64,000 nucleotides of DNA, taken from assembly GCA_023101725.1 (NCBI GenBank), contig JALJCO010010476.1:2297001-2361000 (forward strand), in the 5' to 3' direction. Source of the stretch: Atherinomorus stipes. Taxonomy: Eukaryota; Chordata; Actinopteri; Atheriniformes; Atherinidae. The notes below the pieces were generated by a model that was given only the letters and a program-made list of their open reading frames with translations, searched no databases and was not told the origin of the DNA. Below, in pieces: positions 1 to 11,589 of the stretch. Position numbers and translations under genes: made by a program. Position 1 is the first letter of the stretch; each line of letters opens with the position of its first letter.

Positions 1-1980
1 AGAATGAGGGATTTAAATTGTGTGATGCTGTTTTGTTTTAGCACACATCCCTAAACTGTAAACAAACCCATGAAGAGCATTCAAATGAAATATATACAAC
101 AAAAAGTTTTTTTTTTCTTTTTTCAAACAAAACAAAACAAAACAAAACAAACAAAAAAACAAAAAAACCCCACCATATAGTCATGAAAATGCCTTTTGCC
201 TCAGTCCCTCTTCAGGAATGGAAAGATCAGTGTTAATTTTCAGCTGGTCTTTGATTGGATGAACTTGCCTCCCTCTTGCACGACATGGATACCACAGGTC
301 AGTGGCTGGTGCAGTGTTGCATGAAACAAACAAATAGAAAAAGGCACCTTGTGGCACTTGACTCTCACCAGAATGCAACTGACGGCAAGCCTGCCAGCGT
401 CCTATAATGACAACCAGTGCCTCATAACCAAAGAATGGGAGAGAGAGGGTGGGGAGAGGAGGAGTGGTGAAGGAAAAGGTTGGATCACAATATGGACGTG
501 GCTGTGAAGGAAGGTAAAGGTAGCATGCTGTACGTCCAATAAAAGGTGAAAAAACATGCAGTTTATAAACAGCAAGTGTAAATTAATAAAAGTGAAAAGA
601 AACTTAAACCAATTTATTTTATTTCTCATCAAGGCACTTGTTTTTCTTTTTTTCATTATATCACCTGTATGTCGCCAAGGAAACCATCTGATTAAGAGCA
701 GGCAAAATTAGCAAGCGACTGGATGAACTATTAGTCCATCAAATTTGGAACAAACTTAAACCAGTCAGATACAGCAAAACCACCAGAAGCTGCCTTGGTA
801 ATTGGTCTTCACCTAAACCCCATCTGTAGTCCTGCTTGCACAGGCACTCTGGTAGTTCTGATAAATGTCAGATGAGTAGCTGTCCAGTGGCAGGAATGCA
901 CCTATTTTACAGCATGTGCAGGCAGCAGAGTCCTCATCCCTCCCCGCCCCTGTAAGTGAATCTGGCCATGATAATGTCAGAAACAGCAGTACTCTCCATC
1001 GCAGAGTGCAAGCTGGGGAGAATGGAACTGGTCCAAACGAAAACTGCAAAGACTGAATTTTGTTCCCCAGTCTGTCACTATCCAGTATAGTCACCAGTAC
1101 ACCATTTGGACTAAACTTTTGTTTTCTTTTAGAGTTTGATTAATGGATTATCTGATCTATGATACAACATATTTTACAACAACGTTGCTGCTCAGGAAAC
1201 ATAACAGTTTTGCAAGTGTAGGAAATGGTCCTAAAACTGTAATGTATACATTCCTATGATTGAACAAAAAACAAACAAACAAACAAAAAAACATCTGTTC
1301 TTTTTCTGTGCATTATTTTTTTGAAAGCTGAAATGTTGTAGTTCTAGACTCACAGGTATGAAAATCATTCGGGTGAGCAGAGTTTTTTTTTTCTCCTCCC
1401 CACTGATGTAACTTTTCAAATTTTCTTTCAAACTTCACCTTTGTATACATTTAGAGCAACAAGTCTGAAGGAAAAATTATGAAATAAAAAAAAAAAAATA
1501 AAAAAAAATAAAATGAATTAAAATAAAGGTTTCCAAAACATCATGGCTCTCTTTAAAATAAATTGTTTATTGTTAAAAGGATCCCAGTTAGCTGTGGGAT
1601 GAGCTAGTCTTGGGGTCCTTACAAAAAGACAATACAAAAACAAACTTCCATTATGCAAGATGCAAATGGTAATCTAAATAAATAATAAACATATCAGTAA
1701 ATAAACATATGATATCAGAAATCATAATAGACATCCTAAAAAGTAAAAAAAAACAAAAAAAGTAATTACATTCATTGGTATTGCATTTAAATGGTGGGCG
1801 TGTTCATTCCTACACACAAATTCAAAAAGTACATTCTTAGATTCCTTCACAATATCTGTCACATGGCAAAAATGTCAGTTTTCTGATGATGATGAATCCA
1901 ATTTAATAATAACAAAATAAATTGATTAAAAAAGACACCTACAACTTAATGGATTGATAATACGTCATAAATACTTTGGT
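1..1980. other. AT-rich non-coding, UTR- or intron-like
   Basis: I see no recognisable exon. The stretch has A-rich simple sequence at 126-170 (AAAAC-type units) and 1485-1525 (A/T run). Possible polyadenylation signals exist on both strands: AATAAA-type strings on the plus strand near 539 and 1490-1530, and TTTATT (AATAAA on the minus strand) near 1565. The texture of long A/T-rich sequence with moderate-complexity islands (780-1100) would suit a long 3'UTR of a minus-strand gene or an intron. No coding exon to either side supports a choice between these. Confidence 0.35.
126..170. repeat. (AAAAC)n simple repeat
   Basis: AAAAC and AAAC units grade into an A run, preceded by a T run at 107-123. 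It is ordinary low-complexity sequence with no inferred function. Confidence 0.8.
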
Positions 1981-2192
1981 AATGGGCTCTATGTACAGCT
2001 CCACTCTGAACTTAAGGTAGCTTCTTTGTTTCCTATCTTTCATTACTGGACGAACTGATTAATCCAGGTGTGCCTGACCTCAGGAACTGGAAAGACACAC
2101 TTGGTTTAATCAGTTCATCCAATAATGAAAGACAGGAAACAAAGGAGCTACCTTAAGTTCAGGAAGTAGTGCAGTCGTGCATAGAGCCCATT
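1981..2192. mobile_element. Palindromic (foldback) MITE, copy 1
   Basis: The left arm (about 1981-2080) and right arm (about 2095-2192) are reverse complements over nearly their whole length. The shared outer end reads AATGGGCTCTATG, and the inner part carries GAACTTAAGGTAGC and GATTAATCCAGGTGTG-like blocks. A related copy of almost the same length lies at 62943-63156. No coding capacity is present. It is a non-autonomous DNA element by structure. The superfamily is not settled because I could not define a clear target duplication. If transcribed, the RNA would fold into a hairpin of about 95 bp. Confidence 0.8.
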
Positions 2193-3723
2193 CTGCTGGG
2201 TGTTATAAAAATAAGAGCAACTGAGCTCCATCTATACAATTACAAAAATTTTACTTTTCAACGAGTTTCACAGTTTAGCATGATGTTGTTTTATAACATG
2301 CACAAGCAAAAATGATATCTTTCAACCTTATTTCAACTATCTTGTTTGTAATTTTACCCAATTTAAAAAAGGAAGCATTTGACTGCTGCAAATTTTTCTA
2401 CTGATATGTTGGACAAAAGACATATTCCATTTCATAACACCATACTGAGTTGTAGTGCAAACGTTGTTTTTACATTAAATTCGAGTCAGCATGAATGATA
2501 CATTCAAATTATGCTTCTTTTTCCTGATCTGTCAAGAGACTGTGTTCAAGTCTCCTCGAGCGACAACAATTCAAAAGGAGAGAGTACAAGTATGGGTAGA
2601 GTTGTGCAAAGTTTCTGCAAGTTACATGTTAGAGTGTTAAAAGGTGTTATGTGAAGAGGTGTTATCTGAAGAGATGAGTCTTCAAGAGATTCTTGAAAGC
2701 AGAGAGGACATCCCTGCTCAGATAATATTAGCTTGCTTTTTCTACCACAGGGGAACACAAATGAGACCAATCTGCACCGTGATGACTTTGTGAACAGGGA
2801 TGATATTACCAAACAACACTCCTGAGTGAAGTTGTTGACAAGGAGTATTCGGCAGGTGTGGGTTACCAGTGTGGAGCAAAAGAGAAGCCAAATTTCCAGA
2901 GTGTTGCAGCTTCATTTTTCAAAAAAGTCTTCCAAATGAAACGACCACATGGGTTATGTTTAAACACTTGAATACAATCCACAGTGGTGTCCTTGTAAAT
3001 GATCTTATCCTTCAGGCAGTAGTGGGGAAGTACAGTACTATTCAAAAGAACGTTTTCTAAATTGGAGTAGACTTTCTTCTTTTCAAATGTTTCCCTTAAG
3101 AAGCCATAAAATTATTCAAAGAAGGTAGGAGAGGATATTGGGTGGAGTGACAGTGCCGACAAATATTCATTTTTTTTTGTGATAAAACCAACATAAAACA
3201 ATAGGTTTTTCACTCTTTAGTTATATTTAGTACAAAAGATCACACAAAGTTCATAAAACACTTTTGTTACCTTCTTGGAAAGAAATCAAAACTACTTTAT
3301 TAGGGTTAAAAAGACGTAATGGTTTGGACTTAATACATTCTTTGTAAAAGGCAACCATCATTTTTACAATTCGGATGCTATTACTACCACTGGAGGTCGG
3401 TGGGGAGAGAGGTAATAAAATGGGGGGGGGAAACCCGGAAAAACAAAAGGGGAAGAAAAAAAAAAACTAATCCTTTAAAATTTCAGTGTAAATATTTGCC
3501 ATTTTGGCTTGTATGAACAAATGCCCTATAGTCGTATGTGGGAGTACAGCCTCTTTTATCGGTAGAACTCTGTATAATCTAAATAACTACATGTAGATAC
3601 AAATATCATAAATTTAACCAAAGATTAAAAAAACAAAAATTAATTTTTAAAAAACATGAATGCATGTTAGTGTCTGTCCACTGCTGTTTTGCCATTTTTA
3701 AGAGCCCTTTCAGTTCCCAATTT
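2193..3723. other. AT-rich non-coding, no gene seen
   Basis: Moderate-complexity A/T-rich DNA with short homopolymers, including a G run at 3422-3429. It contains no recognisable coding domain or repeat family. It could continue the UTR- or intron-like sequence to its left. Confidence 0.35.
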
Positions 3724-3731
3724 GTCTAGAA
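3724..3731. repeat. Target-site duplication GTCTAGAA (left)
   Basis: This 8-bp string immediately precedes the CAGGGG terminus of the hAT element and is repeated exactly at 4949-4956. An 8-bp duplication with a central TCTAGA-like core is the preference of many hAT transposases. Confidence 0.75.
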
Positions 3732-4948
3732 CAGGGGTTATCAACCTTTTCTATGCCGGGGTCCATTTTTTTTCTGTACAAACTGGTTTGCGGGCCAGCG
3801 GCTCATTCACATACTGTTTTGGATCAATTAATCTCACTTTGCATTTAATTTTTATTCAATACAACTAAACCAAATCCACTTACCTTCATAATTGTGAATA
3901 AAGTTGGTTATTTACAACTTAAAGGCAGGGTAGGAGATCTTGGAAAACAGTTCGAACAAGCTACATTTTAAAAAATATACACCCCCCAAAACCACACCTT
4001 CAGGGCACAGAAATGCGTCGCGTGCGCTCTTATCGGCGAAGATAACCGAGAACAGCCGAGTGGCTAGCTTGTTAGCTTCCAAGTAAACAGCAGAGGAACC
4101 AGGTTTCTAAAATTGATAATTATCTCACCTCCAACTTCTTCTGTGGCATAAAACATCCCCACTGCAAACACCAACACCTCCATGACTTCATCCACATCCG
4201 TTTTTTCTTTTTAAGAGCAAACAGCGGCATAGATAAGAGCAGCGAGCAGCCATTTTCTCTCGGTTCGTCTGCACTGAGATGCTCACAGCGAGTCGCGAGC
4301 GCGCACACGCGCACGAGGATGGTTGCTGGGTGACAGAGAGCAGTTGAGTTTGATAGATATAAAAATCATTCAATCAATCAGAACGGGCCGTTCAAAACTC
4401 CATCCAATGAAATTCATTTGATTGGTTTTTCCAGTGCTGTACATTCCACTGGTGATTATTTTTTTTAATTTTTGTGTCAGAACATTAAATTAATTGGCTG
4501 CAATCAGAGAGTGAAGAAGACTTTAAGCAATATAGTAAAAAAAATGCTCCTGGAAAACAACATCCTCCCTGCCTTTAAAGTCCTTCGCCCGCTTGCTGGT
4601 AGACGCCACTGTGTGTGGTTTTGATAAATCCAGTCGACATCGTCCACAGTGATGCATGGCAGGTCTTGAAGACAGCAGGTATAAATTGCCATTTCTTACA
4701 GACCCTAGTGTGACAGTTCTGAACCGGAAGTAATGGGCCTGGCTTATTATAACCAGAAAGTGACATAAACCCTAATGACACATTAGGCTACTTCCACCAG
4801 GTGGATGGAAGATGTATTGCAACTGGACAACAGCATCGCTTGTATTGAAAATAAGTGCTGATCCCGCGGCCCTTGTGGCCCATAGGTACAAAACCAAAAA
4901 GCTTTTAGCGGCCCTCAAGGTGGCGCTCACGGCCGAAGCTTGTCACTG
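3732..4948. mobile_element. hAT-type non-autonomous element
   Basis: The left end is CAGGGGTTATCAACC, a typical hAT terminus. The right end finishes in GTCACTG, so the outer bases pair as CAG...CTG while the inner terminal repeats have diverged. Exact 8-bp GTCTAGAA duplications flank it. The segment near the right end ('gcggccctcaaggtggcgctcac') resembles the GC-rich subterminal region of fish hAT relics. No transposase is readable. The length is inflated by a piggyBac-like MITE at 3923-4574, so the original element was only about 560 bp. Confidence 0.7.
3923..4574. mobile_element. piggyBac-like MITE nested in the hAT element
   Basis: TTAA occurs at 3919-3922 and again at 4575-4578. Immediately inside are inverted ends AGGCAGGGTAGGAG (left) and, reverse-complemented from the right, AGGCAGGGAGGATG. 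TTAA duplications are the hallmark of piggyBac. The body has no open frame of transposase length. The interior includes a CpG-bearing stretch (4010-4330). Because it lies inside the hAT element it inserted later. Confidence 0.7.
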
Positions 4949-4956
4949 GTCTAGAA
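4949..4956. repeat. Target-site duplication GTCTAGAA (middle)
   Basis: This is an exact copy of the left duplication. It serves as the right duplication of the 3732-4948 element and also sits directly before the second hAT MITE at 4957, so two insertions share it. Confidence 0.75.
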
Positions 4957-5156
4957 CAGGGGTGGGCAACTCCGGTCCTCGAGGGCCGGCGTGCAGGTAT
5001 TAGGAGGTTCCGTGTGGCAACACACCTTGTGACTTGTGCAGAACTAGACATCAAGCTCGGCACAACTACCTATTGGTTGGAGTCAGGTGTGTTGCAGGAA
5101 GAAAACCCAATACCTGCAGGATGCCGGCCCTCGAGGACCGAAGTTGTCCACTTCTG
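4957..5156. mobile_element. hAT MITE of the common fish type
   Basis: The element has clear terminal inverted repeats: CAGGGGTGGGCAACTCCGG on the left, and on the right GAGGACCGAAGTTG followed by TCCACTTCTG. The interior contains the 'tcaggtgtgttgcaggaag' and 'acctgcagg' blocks typical of an abundant teleost hAT MITE family. The right flank, GTCTGAAG (5157-5164), is a partial match to GTCTAGAA. It is about 200 bp and non-coding. Confidence 0.8.
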
Positions 5157-5164
5157 GTCTGAAG

Positions 5165-6250
5165 GACACTGGAGACACGGTGTCCAAGGCCATGGGGAAA
5201 AGATCTGTCAGTGGAGTCCAGCTCGGTCTCTCAGAGGTCCATTGAGTTATATCAGCTAACTCCAAAAATCCCAAATCCAAGAATTACTCTCTGGTTAATC
5301 AGGATTCTGTGCAATGCTGGAACTGTTTCCAGAAAAGTTAGATGGTAAAATGTGAACTTAGATTTTAAAGATGTAAATGTACATTCATCTCTGCCCATTT
5401 TCCCATCAATACTTTGGGTTTCCTAACTGTATTAGCCACAACTAAAATATGAAAATATGCACTTTATTTAAACTTGTAGGTTAAAAAAAAGGACAGAAAC
5501 AACATTATGGAGGATATAAAAGTGTGCTTAAGTCATTTTAAGTGCCTGATCACGACAAAGACCAAATTCCAAACTTAAACAAGCTACAAGAAACAAAGCA
5601 CACATCCATACTGCTGGCCAGCTCCCAGTTCTGCAGCCTCAGAACAATAAAAGGTCATCTTTCAACTCAGCTGAAGCTGCTTTTTCAAGGAAAAGTAACA
5701 AGTTTGTTCTTAGTTATGTAGAGATGACAATGCTGCCAATATTCACTGTATAGTTGCTATTGATGATTTATAAGTCTCTTTAAAATGGCGACTTCACAAC
5801 CTTTGATTTTCTGTTTATTTTCAAACATAATTAATAAGCCAATAAAGAAGCAACAAGGTAGAGTTTTAAAATTAAATATAGTTAAGATGTGCACGTAAAA
5901 TTAATGGAGCAAATTATCTTAACACATCTAAATGCAATCAAGACATAACTGGGTTTGGGGAGATTTCTCTGGGCACCAATGCAAAATCGTTTAAGGACAA
6001 AAAGGCTGTAAAAGGACAAGGTGGAAAGGCTGAGAGGAGGAAGTAAGAGAAGTGGCAAGAAAGGGGAGAGAGGATTGTAAAACAGGACAGCCAGGCTGAT
6101 CATCCACTGGTAAAATGAGGAAAATAAGTCTGATTATCACAGAGGCTGAGAGCATTAGACAGACAGTTGGGAGTCATCTCAAAACTCAGGAGGGAAGAGG
6201 CAAGACAAGAGGTCACAATTATGCCCCACTCGCTGCACTCCCCCCCTCCT
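5165..6250. other. Non-coding, no gene seen
   Basis: Mixed A/T-rich sequence. The 5455-5480 region has TTTATTTAAAC, a possible polyadenylation signal on the minus strand. No domain, repeat family or structured RNA is recognised. Confidence 0.3.
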
Positions 6251-6279
6251 CATGAAGTCTTCTAATATATTCGGTTAGT

Positions 6280-6500
6280 TCCTGTAAGGCACGGAGGGAA
6301 AATTCTAATTAAAGGGTGGGGGGAATTTTGACATGTGTGAAGCAGAGATCAATATTTAGCACCATAATCAGCCATTCTTGATGGTTTGACGGTGTCATTG
6401 CGAGCGCTCTACGGCTCTCCATTAGAGCGCTTGGAAGGACAAGACAGGCAGTAAGGCAGGCGGCCAAACAGGCAGGCTGCACAGAAACAGCAAACTCCCA
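6280..6500. promoter_or_regulatory. Candidate conserved non-coding element with hairpin
   Basis: A repeat-poor block with TAATTAA, ATCAATATTTAG and CATAATCAG-type homeodomain/forkhead-like words. A perfect 9-bp inverted repeat AGCGCTCTA (6403-6411) / TAGAGCGCT (6423-6431) has an 11-base loop. The style resembles vertebrate developmental enhancers. That is an inference from composition only. Confidence 0.3.
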
Positions 6501-6559
6501 GTCATCATGAATCAAAGCAAGTGATGCCTCTTGTGCTCCATTTTGCTTTGCTTTTTATC

Positions 6560-7600
6560 TTCATTCATCCTCTTAAAGGAGAAAAGTGAACCGTGTCACA
6601 CCGCTTTGAGAAAGTGATGCAGTGGAAGTGGAAGAGAAAGGAAGAAAAATGACAGAGAGGACATGCTAGATCAGGAGGAAGTGCAGCTGTCAGAGATGGT
6701 GATTTTAAGGTACACAGATGGCTCTGCCTGCTGCGTGATTGCTCTTTTTGGTTTGACAAATACTTTAATTTCAGACAATCGTGGAAAAACAGATAAAAAC
6801 AGAAAAAGAGAGTGTAAAAATATTAGATCAGGTAAATGTCCCGCGGTGAAAAAGACATGTTACAGGAGTTACACATAAAATAAATATTTTTAAAGAAATT
6901 TTCTGTTTAAAAAAATTTTTGTTTTTGGCATTGGATCAAAATGGCTGATGCATATTATTGAATAAAAAAAGAATATAATAACAGAATAAAACATTAATGA
7001 TAGATTAATTTTCCCCCAGTAAAAATTCAGTTAAACATTAATTAGATAGCAAGTGCTGAAGAAAGTATGAATGCCACATAGTTTCATAGTTATTAGTTTG
7101 GTTAAAAAATGTTTTATTTTATCAATATAAACACAGTTACTGGAATAACTTTACAAACAGCTTCATACAAATTCACACTCACATTTGTGCCTTATGAACA
7201 AGGCAGCTCAGCTGACATGGATAGTGACCACTGGCTTAGTATCAAGAACACCATGTTGTTTCCAGAGGGCATGGAGCGAGGGCGGGGGGCAAGAGAGGGG
7301 GCACCAGGAGGTGTGTGTTTGTGTGTGTGAGAAAATGGGGGAGGTGCAAGGCAACCCAACTCAGGTTGTCCCCTGTCTCCATGTGTCAGCCCATCTCCTT
7401 GTTCTTGCATGTCACTGACACACACGTGGGTACTTGCCAAACCCAAGTTGCTCCAATTAATGGCTGTCCCACTGCGCTGTCCGATGTGCAGCGCACTAGC
7501 CCGGGTGACAAGACATGGTCTGGGATCTGTCTCTCCAGTGACATAAGGAAGGAATTTTAAGAGGGGAAAAGTGATGCAAACACACACCGGCTCATGCTGT
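6560..7600. other. Non-coding, no gene seen
   Basis: The A/T-rich part (6870-7110) is followed by a G-rich purine segment (7260-7350) with a short GTGT run. The longest open frame, on the minus strand at 7192-7683, has no recognisable domain and includes CA-repeat translation. Confidence 0.3.
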
Positions 7601-7770
7601 GCCCAGATAGGTAGATAACAAAGACTCTTGTAAATGAGTGGCAGCGAGGAAGGCACTGAGGATTCTCTAATTACTCGCTGCAATCTATCTAAGTCACTGG
7701 CCTCCTAATTTGATTTATCAGAATGCATGAAATCCCCTGGAATAATGCCCTTATTAGAAGGACAGAACTG
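7600..7770. promoter_or_regulatory. Candidate conserved non-coding element
   Basis: Contains CTAATTACTCG, TCCTAATTTGATTTATC and CCTTATTAG, that is, several TAATT cores within 150 bases of otherwise complex sequence. This resembles a homeodomain-rich enhancer. No alignment was possible. Confidence 0.28.
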
Positions 7771-7966
7771 ACGGGGGAACAAGAGGTCTGCCAAGTGGGG
7801 GAGGGGAGAGGAGATTTAAGCATCAATTACAGTCAAAAGGAGAATTAATAGTTATTAATCCACAAACATAGCTATCGTTCCCTCTGCTAACTCTCTGCCA
7901 CTTGGAGACAATTCCTTTTACTGTTGCCCCACTTGAACACATGCACACAGTCACTTTTACTTCCAC

Positions 7967-8019
7967 TGCATGCACACACACACTCCCACACATGCACACA
8001 CACACACACACGCACACAT
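7967..8019. repeat. Imperfect (CA)n microsatellite
   Basis: CA dinucleotide runs interrupted by TG, CT and CG. They account for the cysteine/valine-rich minus-strand open frame across this segment. Confidence 0.8.
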
Positions 8020-9660
8020 AGCTGAAAAAGAAAAAGGAAACCAAGCAAGATGCCATAAATATCTTTAATACTCTGGTTGGTTGAATCATTCTGCCCACCG
8101 GTAGATCAAAGGTCTTTAACTCTTTAACTAAATTCGTGACTGACAAATTCAATTGCTGTCAGTATTCCTGGGCCCTCGATGTAATATGTGCATTTTGATT
8201 CAATTTGCCCTGCAAATACATACATATACATATTGTTTATCTGGTTACGGGTCCAAAAAAATCAATACTTATATCTGTGCTTTGTCATTCCTAAGTGCAT
8301 CATGAAATAGCAAAATATCCTTCTAATTGAATCCAACAAAACCACAAAGATTGTTAATTTTCTGCTATTAAGCTTTTGCAACATTTACAATGTCTTCCTT
8401 TTGCCTGTTGATGACTCTTGTTTGTCTACTTGTATGGGAAAATAACCTTTTATATGTTTTGAAATTTAATTTTAAAAGGTCAATTTCTTAACAAATAACA
8501 ATAAATCACAGACAAGGAATACTTGGATCGGTCATGTGAGGTGGAATTCAAAGTGTGTATTTATCAGTACGGGAGGGGGGAGCATATTTTGCTTGTCCTT
8601 AATTACATACTGTAGAAAGTCACAATTATTCCAACCATGCTCACGTCATTTTTTAAAAACCTGACACAATAATTGTGACAAAAGGACAGCGACAGTGCTA
8701 AACAATTTAAAGAACTGTGAAAGCAGCATTAGATGACACACAGTTCTGGGTTTATGTTAAATCCTTTGGTTTTTGTTAAAGGGCTGCTGAGTGGCTGAAA
8801 GGAGAATGCCAGTGTTCTGTTGCCTTGCTGTCAGTCACACAGAGGCAGTATTTAGACAGGGAGCTGAGAGGTCTGCTCCGCCGCCAGCTCCTGCTTTTTA
8901 AACAGCCCTTTCCTCAGAGAGACAGCTTAGCACTGAGTGCCAGTCAACCTCGCCTGCCCGGCCATTCAACCCCCCTACACACATACGCCCGCATGCACAC
9001 ACACACGCACACACTTTGATGGGCTTCTTTTGCTACTAAAGAACAATTTGGCTGAAATTCAGGAGAAATGATCGCTTGTAGTCAGACCCAAAGGTACATT
9101 GTGATGAGTCTATCCCGCCGTTTCAACAAAGTGGAGTGAAAGGCATCTGGACAGCAAATTCATCAGCATTACTTGAATGGAGGAACGAGCTCATACAGCA
9201 TTACATGGCTGACAGCGAAGATGAATATAGGCAACCCGGCGCATCTGGATTCCTCACAGGCCTTCAGTCATGGTTTGTGGTAAAGACTGAGGGATGAGAG
9301 AGAGGTTGTGGAGATAACACATCACGCCCTGTCTTACGTCCCATATTATGTTGCTGTCCTGTAGTGTGTCTGGGACAATACTGTGTAGGCTGCCACAGTG
9401 CTGTTGACATCACTGACAAACCTCTATAGTGTCAGGCAGTCAGTCACACTTCTGCTGGGTATCTGTCATCATGCTCAAACAGTCAGGCACTGACACCTTT
9501 TCACGTGAATGAAGATTCTCCAGTGACTGATAAAAAAATAGTGGATGGCCTTTAAGGAGGGTGAAAAAAAAGAAAAGAAAAAAAAAATACACAGCTAGAA
9601 TAGCACCTCTCTTCAAAAAGGAGAGACTTATAATTTGCAATAATGGCACACCTTTAGCTC
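8020..9660. other. Non-coding; short CA run; possible conserved block
   Basis: No coding evidence. A second short CA tract lies at 8995-9014. The 9050-9300 part is repeat-poor and of balanced composition, and could be a conserved element. A purine-rich A run is at 9566-9588. Confidence 0.3.
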
Positions 9661-9679
9661 TCGTAGAGGAAATTACAGG

Positions 9680-10050
9680 AAAAAGCCGATCTGAAATATC
9701 CTTTTAACTGGCAGAAACACATCCATTGTAGACAGGAGTCTTGTTTACTTGGTAAAATGGCATCAATTAGGAGGGGATGGCAAAATTAGCATATTCTCTT
9801 AATGGACTGGCCTTTCTTGTGCGGCTCTCTCACACTGATTGTATGGAAGGGACATGTTAAGGAAGACTGAGAAAAGGTCAGGTGTCTGCACTGTTCAGGT
9901 GATCATATTTTTTCACCAAACAGTTGTGCATTCTCCATGGCTATTGTCATGTTACATCGCAGCTGAGAGAACATTCCTGCTCGCGGAAAAAATTTCATTT
10001 TAAATGATCGTGGAAAACAAGTCATTCATTTTGACACTTCCAAGACAGCG
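9680..10050. promoter_or_regulatory. Candidate conserved non-coding element
   Basis: Repeat-poor block with ATCAATTAGG and TTAGCATATTCTCTTAATGG words and no open frame of note. It is called only on composition and clustered homeodomain-like cores. Confidence 0.25.
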
Positions 10051-10599
10051 GAGGCGCGCAAATTCCTACTGTGCTTAAATTATTCTATGCTTTTTTTTTT
10101 TTTTGCTTTTTAAAAATATCATTCTGTTTGTAAATATTCTTTTCTTTGTAGAGTAAAAAAAGAGATAATTAATTTCAGCGATTTGCAAGTTTGCAATTTA
10201 CAAGCTAATTAATTATATAAAAAAGACGTTTCATCATTAATGCTGCAGTTTGTGTCTGGAGTAGGGCTCCACTCCTCCCCAACAGACCAAAGCTGCAGAC
10301 TGCAAATTCTCTTCCCTTACCCACTCCCCCCCTCCCTTGTGTCTCTCCTCCCACCACCCCAAATTGACTGGTCTTGCACAGTTGCAGCTGAACAAGAAAG
10401 GAATTGCTAGTGTCAAGACACAGTTTACAAATATGACATCTCCTCTAGTATGGCTGGAAATATGAAATATTGATTTATGTGCAGTAAAAGGTCTTATAAA
10501 AATGATCACATACACATGAGGGATTAATGCGCAGAAGATCAATAGAAATTTCATTCTTGACACTAGACTGTCACCTATGGTGAAATGCTAAAATAAAGA

Positions 10600-10860
10600 A
10601 ATCAATATTATCTATGAAATGTCAAATTTATTATAATTATGTGGATGAAAGCTGGCCAAGTGGCTCCCAGGGGGCTGAGAGGGATAGGTTACCACTCTCA
10701 AGCATCCCTCATGTCCCTCCTTCTCATGCTGCCAATTTTGAGAGCAATATTGGTGTAAAGGGTTTTCACCCGTTATGTATGGCCTTGTTGAGGCAAATTC
10801 CTCCAGGAATATTTAACTGTGGAAAGACTGACAATGGACAGAGCTGCAGTTCATAGCCCA
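10600..10860. promoter_or_regulatory. Candidate conserved non-coding element
   Basis: Balanced-composition block starting with TTATTATAATTATG and continuing through 'ctggccaagtggctccc' and 'gagagcaatattggtg'. It lacks repeats. The short plus-strand open frame (10614-10856) looks accidental. Alignment to other fish and to tetrapods is the needed test. Confidence 0.28.
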
Positions 10861-11560
10861 AAGGTTGTGTAGTTAACAGCTGTTAGCTTTGGCTCAAATT
10901 GTATGACTCTGCCCTCTCGATTGAAACCTATTTGGCAACTCTTGCTGACATGGATAAGTCACATGCCACTAAAGTACAACATCCAGGGATGACAGATTCA
11001 GTCATGTCATATATTGATCTTTAGACCACAATGCATTAATAACAATGATTTATTTTACTCCAAAAAGAGTTATTAGAACTAATGAAAGCGCAAAACAATA
11101 ATGGTCAAATTCAATTGCTAGGAAAACAATGCTTCTAATTTTTCCTGTCAAATCCCATTAAATATCTAAAGTTCCTACATGAGTTTTTCAGGGGAAAAAG
11201 TATCATCAGACTTCAGCTATTTGTTTTATTGAGATTTCTCAAATCCCCCTAAATGTATTATTGCATTTAAACTAAAAGCTATTTGTGTTCATTCACTTGT
11301 TTTCCATGTCTAATTAATATCCTTTGAATGTATGGCGATCAATTTATTCAATCAATGGTGGGTAGTGCCTGTGGCCTTCTAAAGGTCACTTTGATATGGA
11401 ATGGGAAATCATGAGAGCCAGATCACAAAGGGGCAAACAGGTAATTTAAATGTGGCAGGCAAACTTTGCATGTCTGATGACATGTTTCTGAAAAACTGCA
11501 GGAAATTATTTCCCTTTCTGCCTTCCTGTTTCAAGCAATAGTCTTTTTTTTTTTTTCCCC
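10861..11560. other. AT-rich non-coding, no gene seen
   Basis: Low-GC sequence with scattered TAATTA and ATTAAT words. No repeat family and no exon is recognised. Confidence 0.3.
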
Positions 11561-11589
11561 ACCAGAGGCCTTCTGTACACTCCAGAGTG

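Noticed and set aside
1..3720. Long 3'UTR of a minus-strand gene
   Set aside because: Possible by texture and by AATAAA-type strings, but no coding exon is visible to its right and polyadenylation words are expected by chance in A/T-rich DNA. Kept only as a note.
7192..7683. 163-codon minus-strand frame
   Set aside because: No known domain, overlaps GT-repeat sequence and competing plus-strand frames, and has no splice-bounded exon context.
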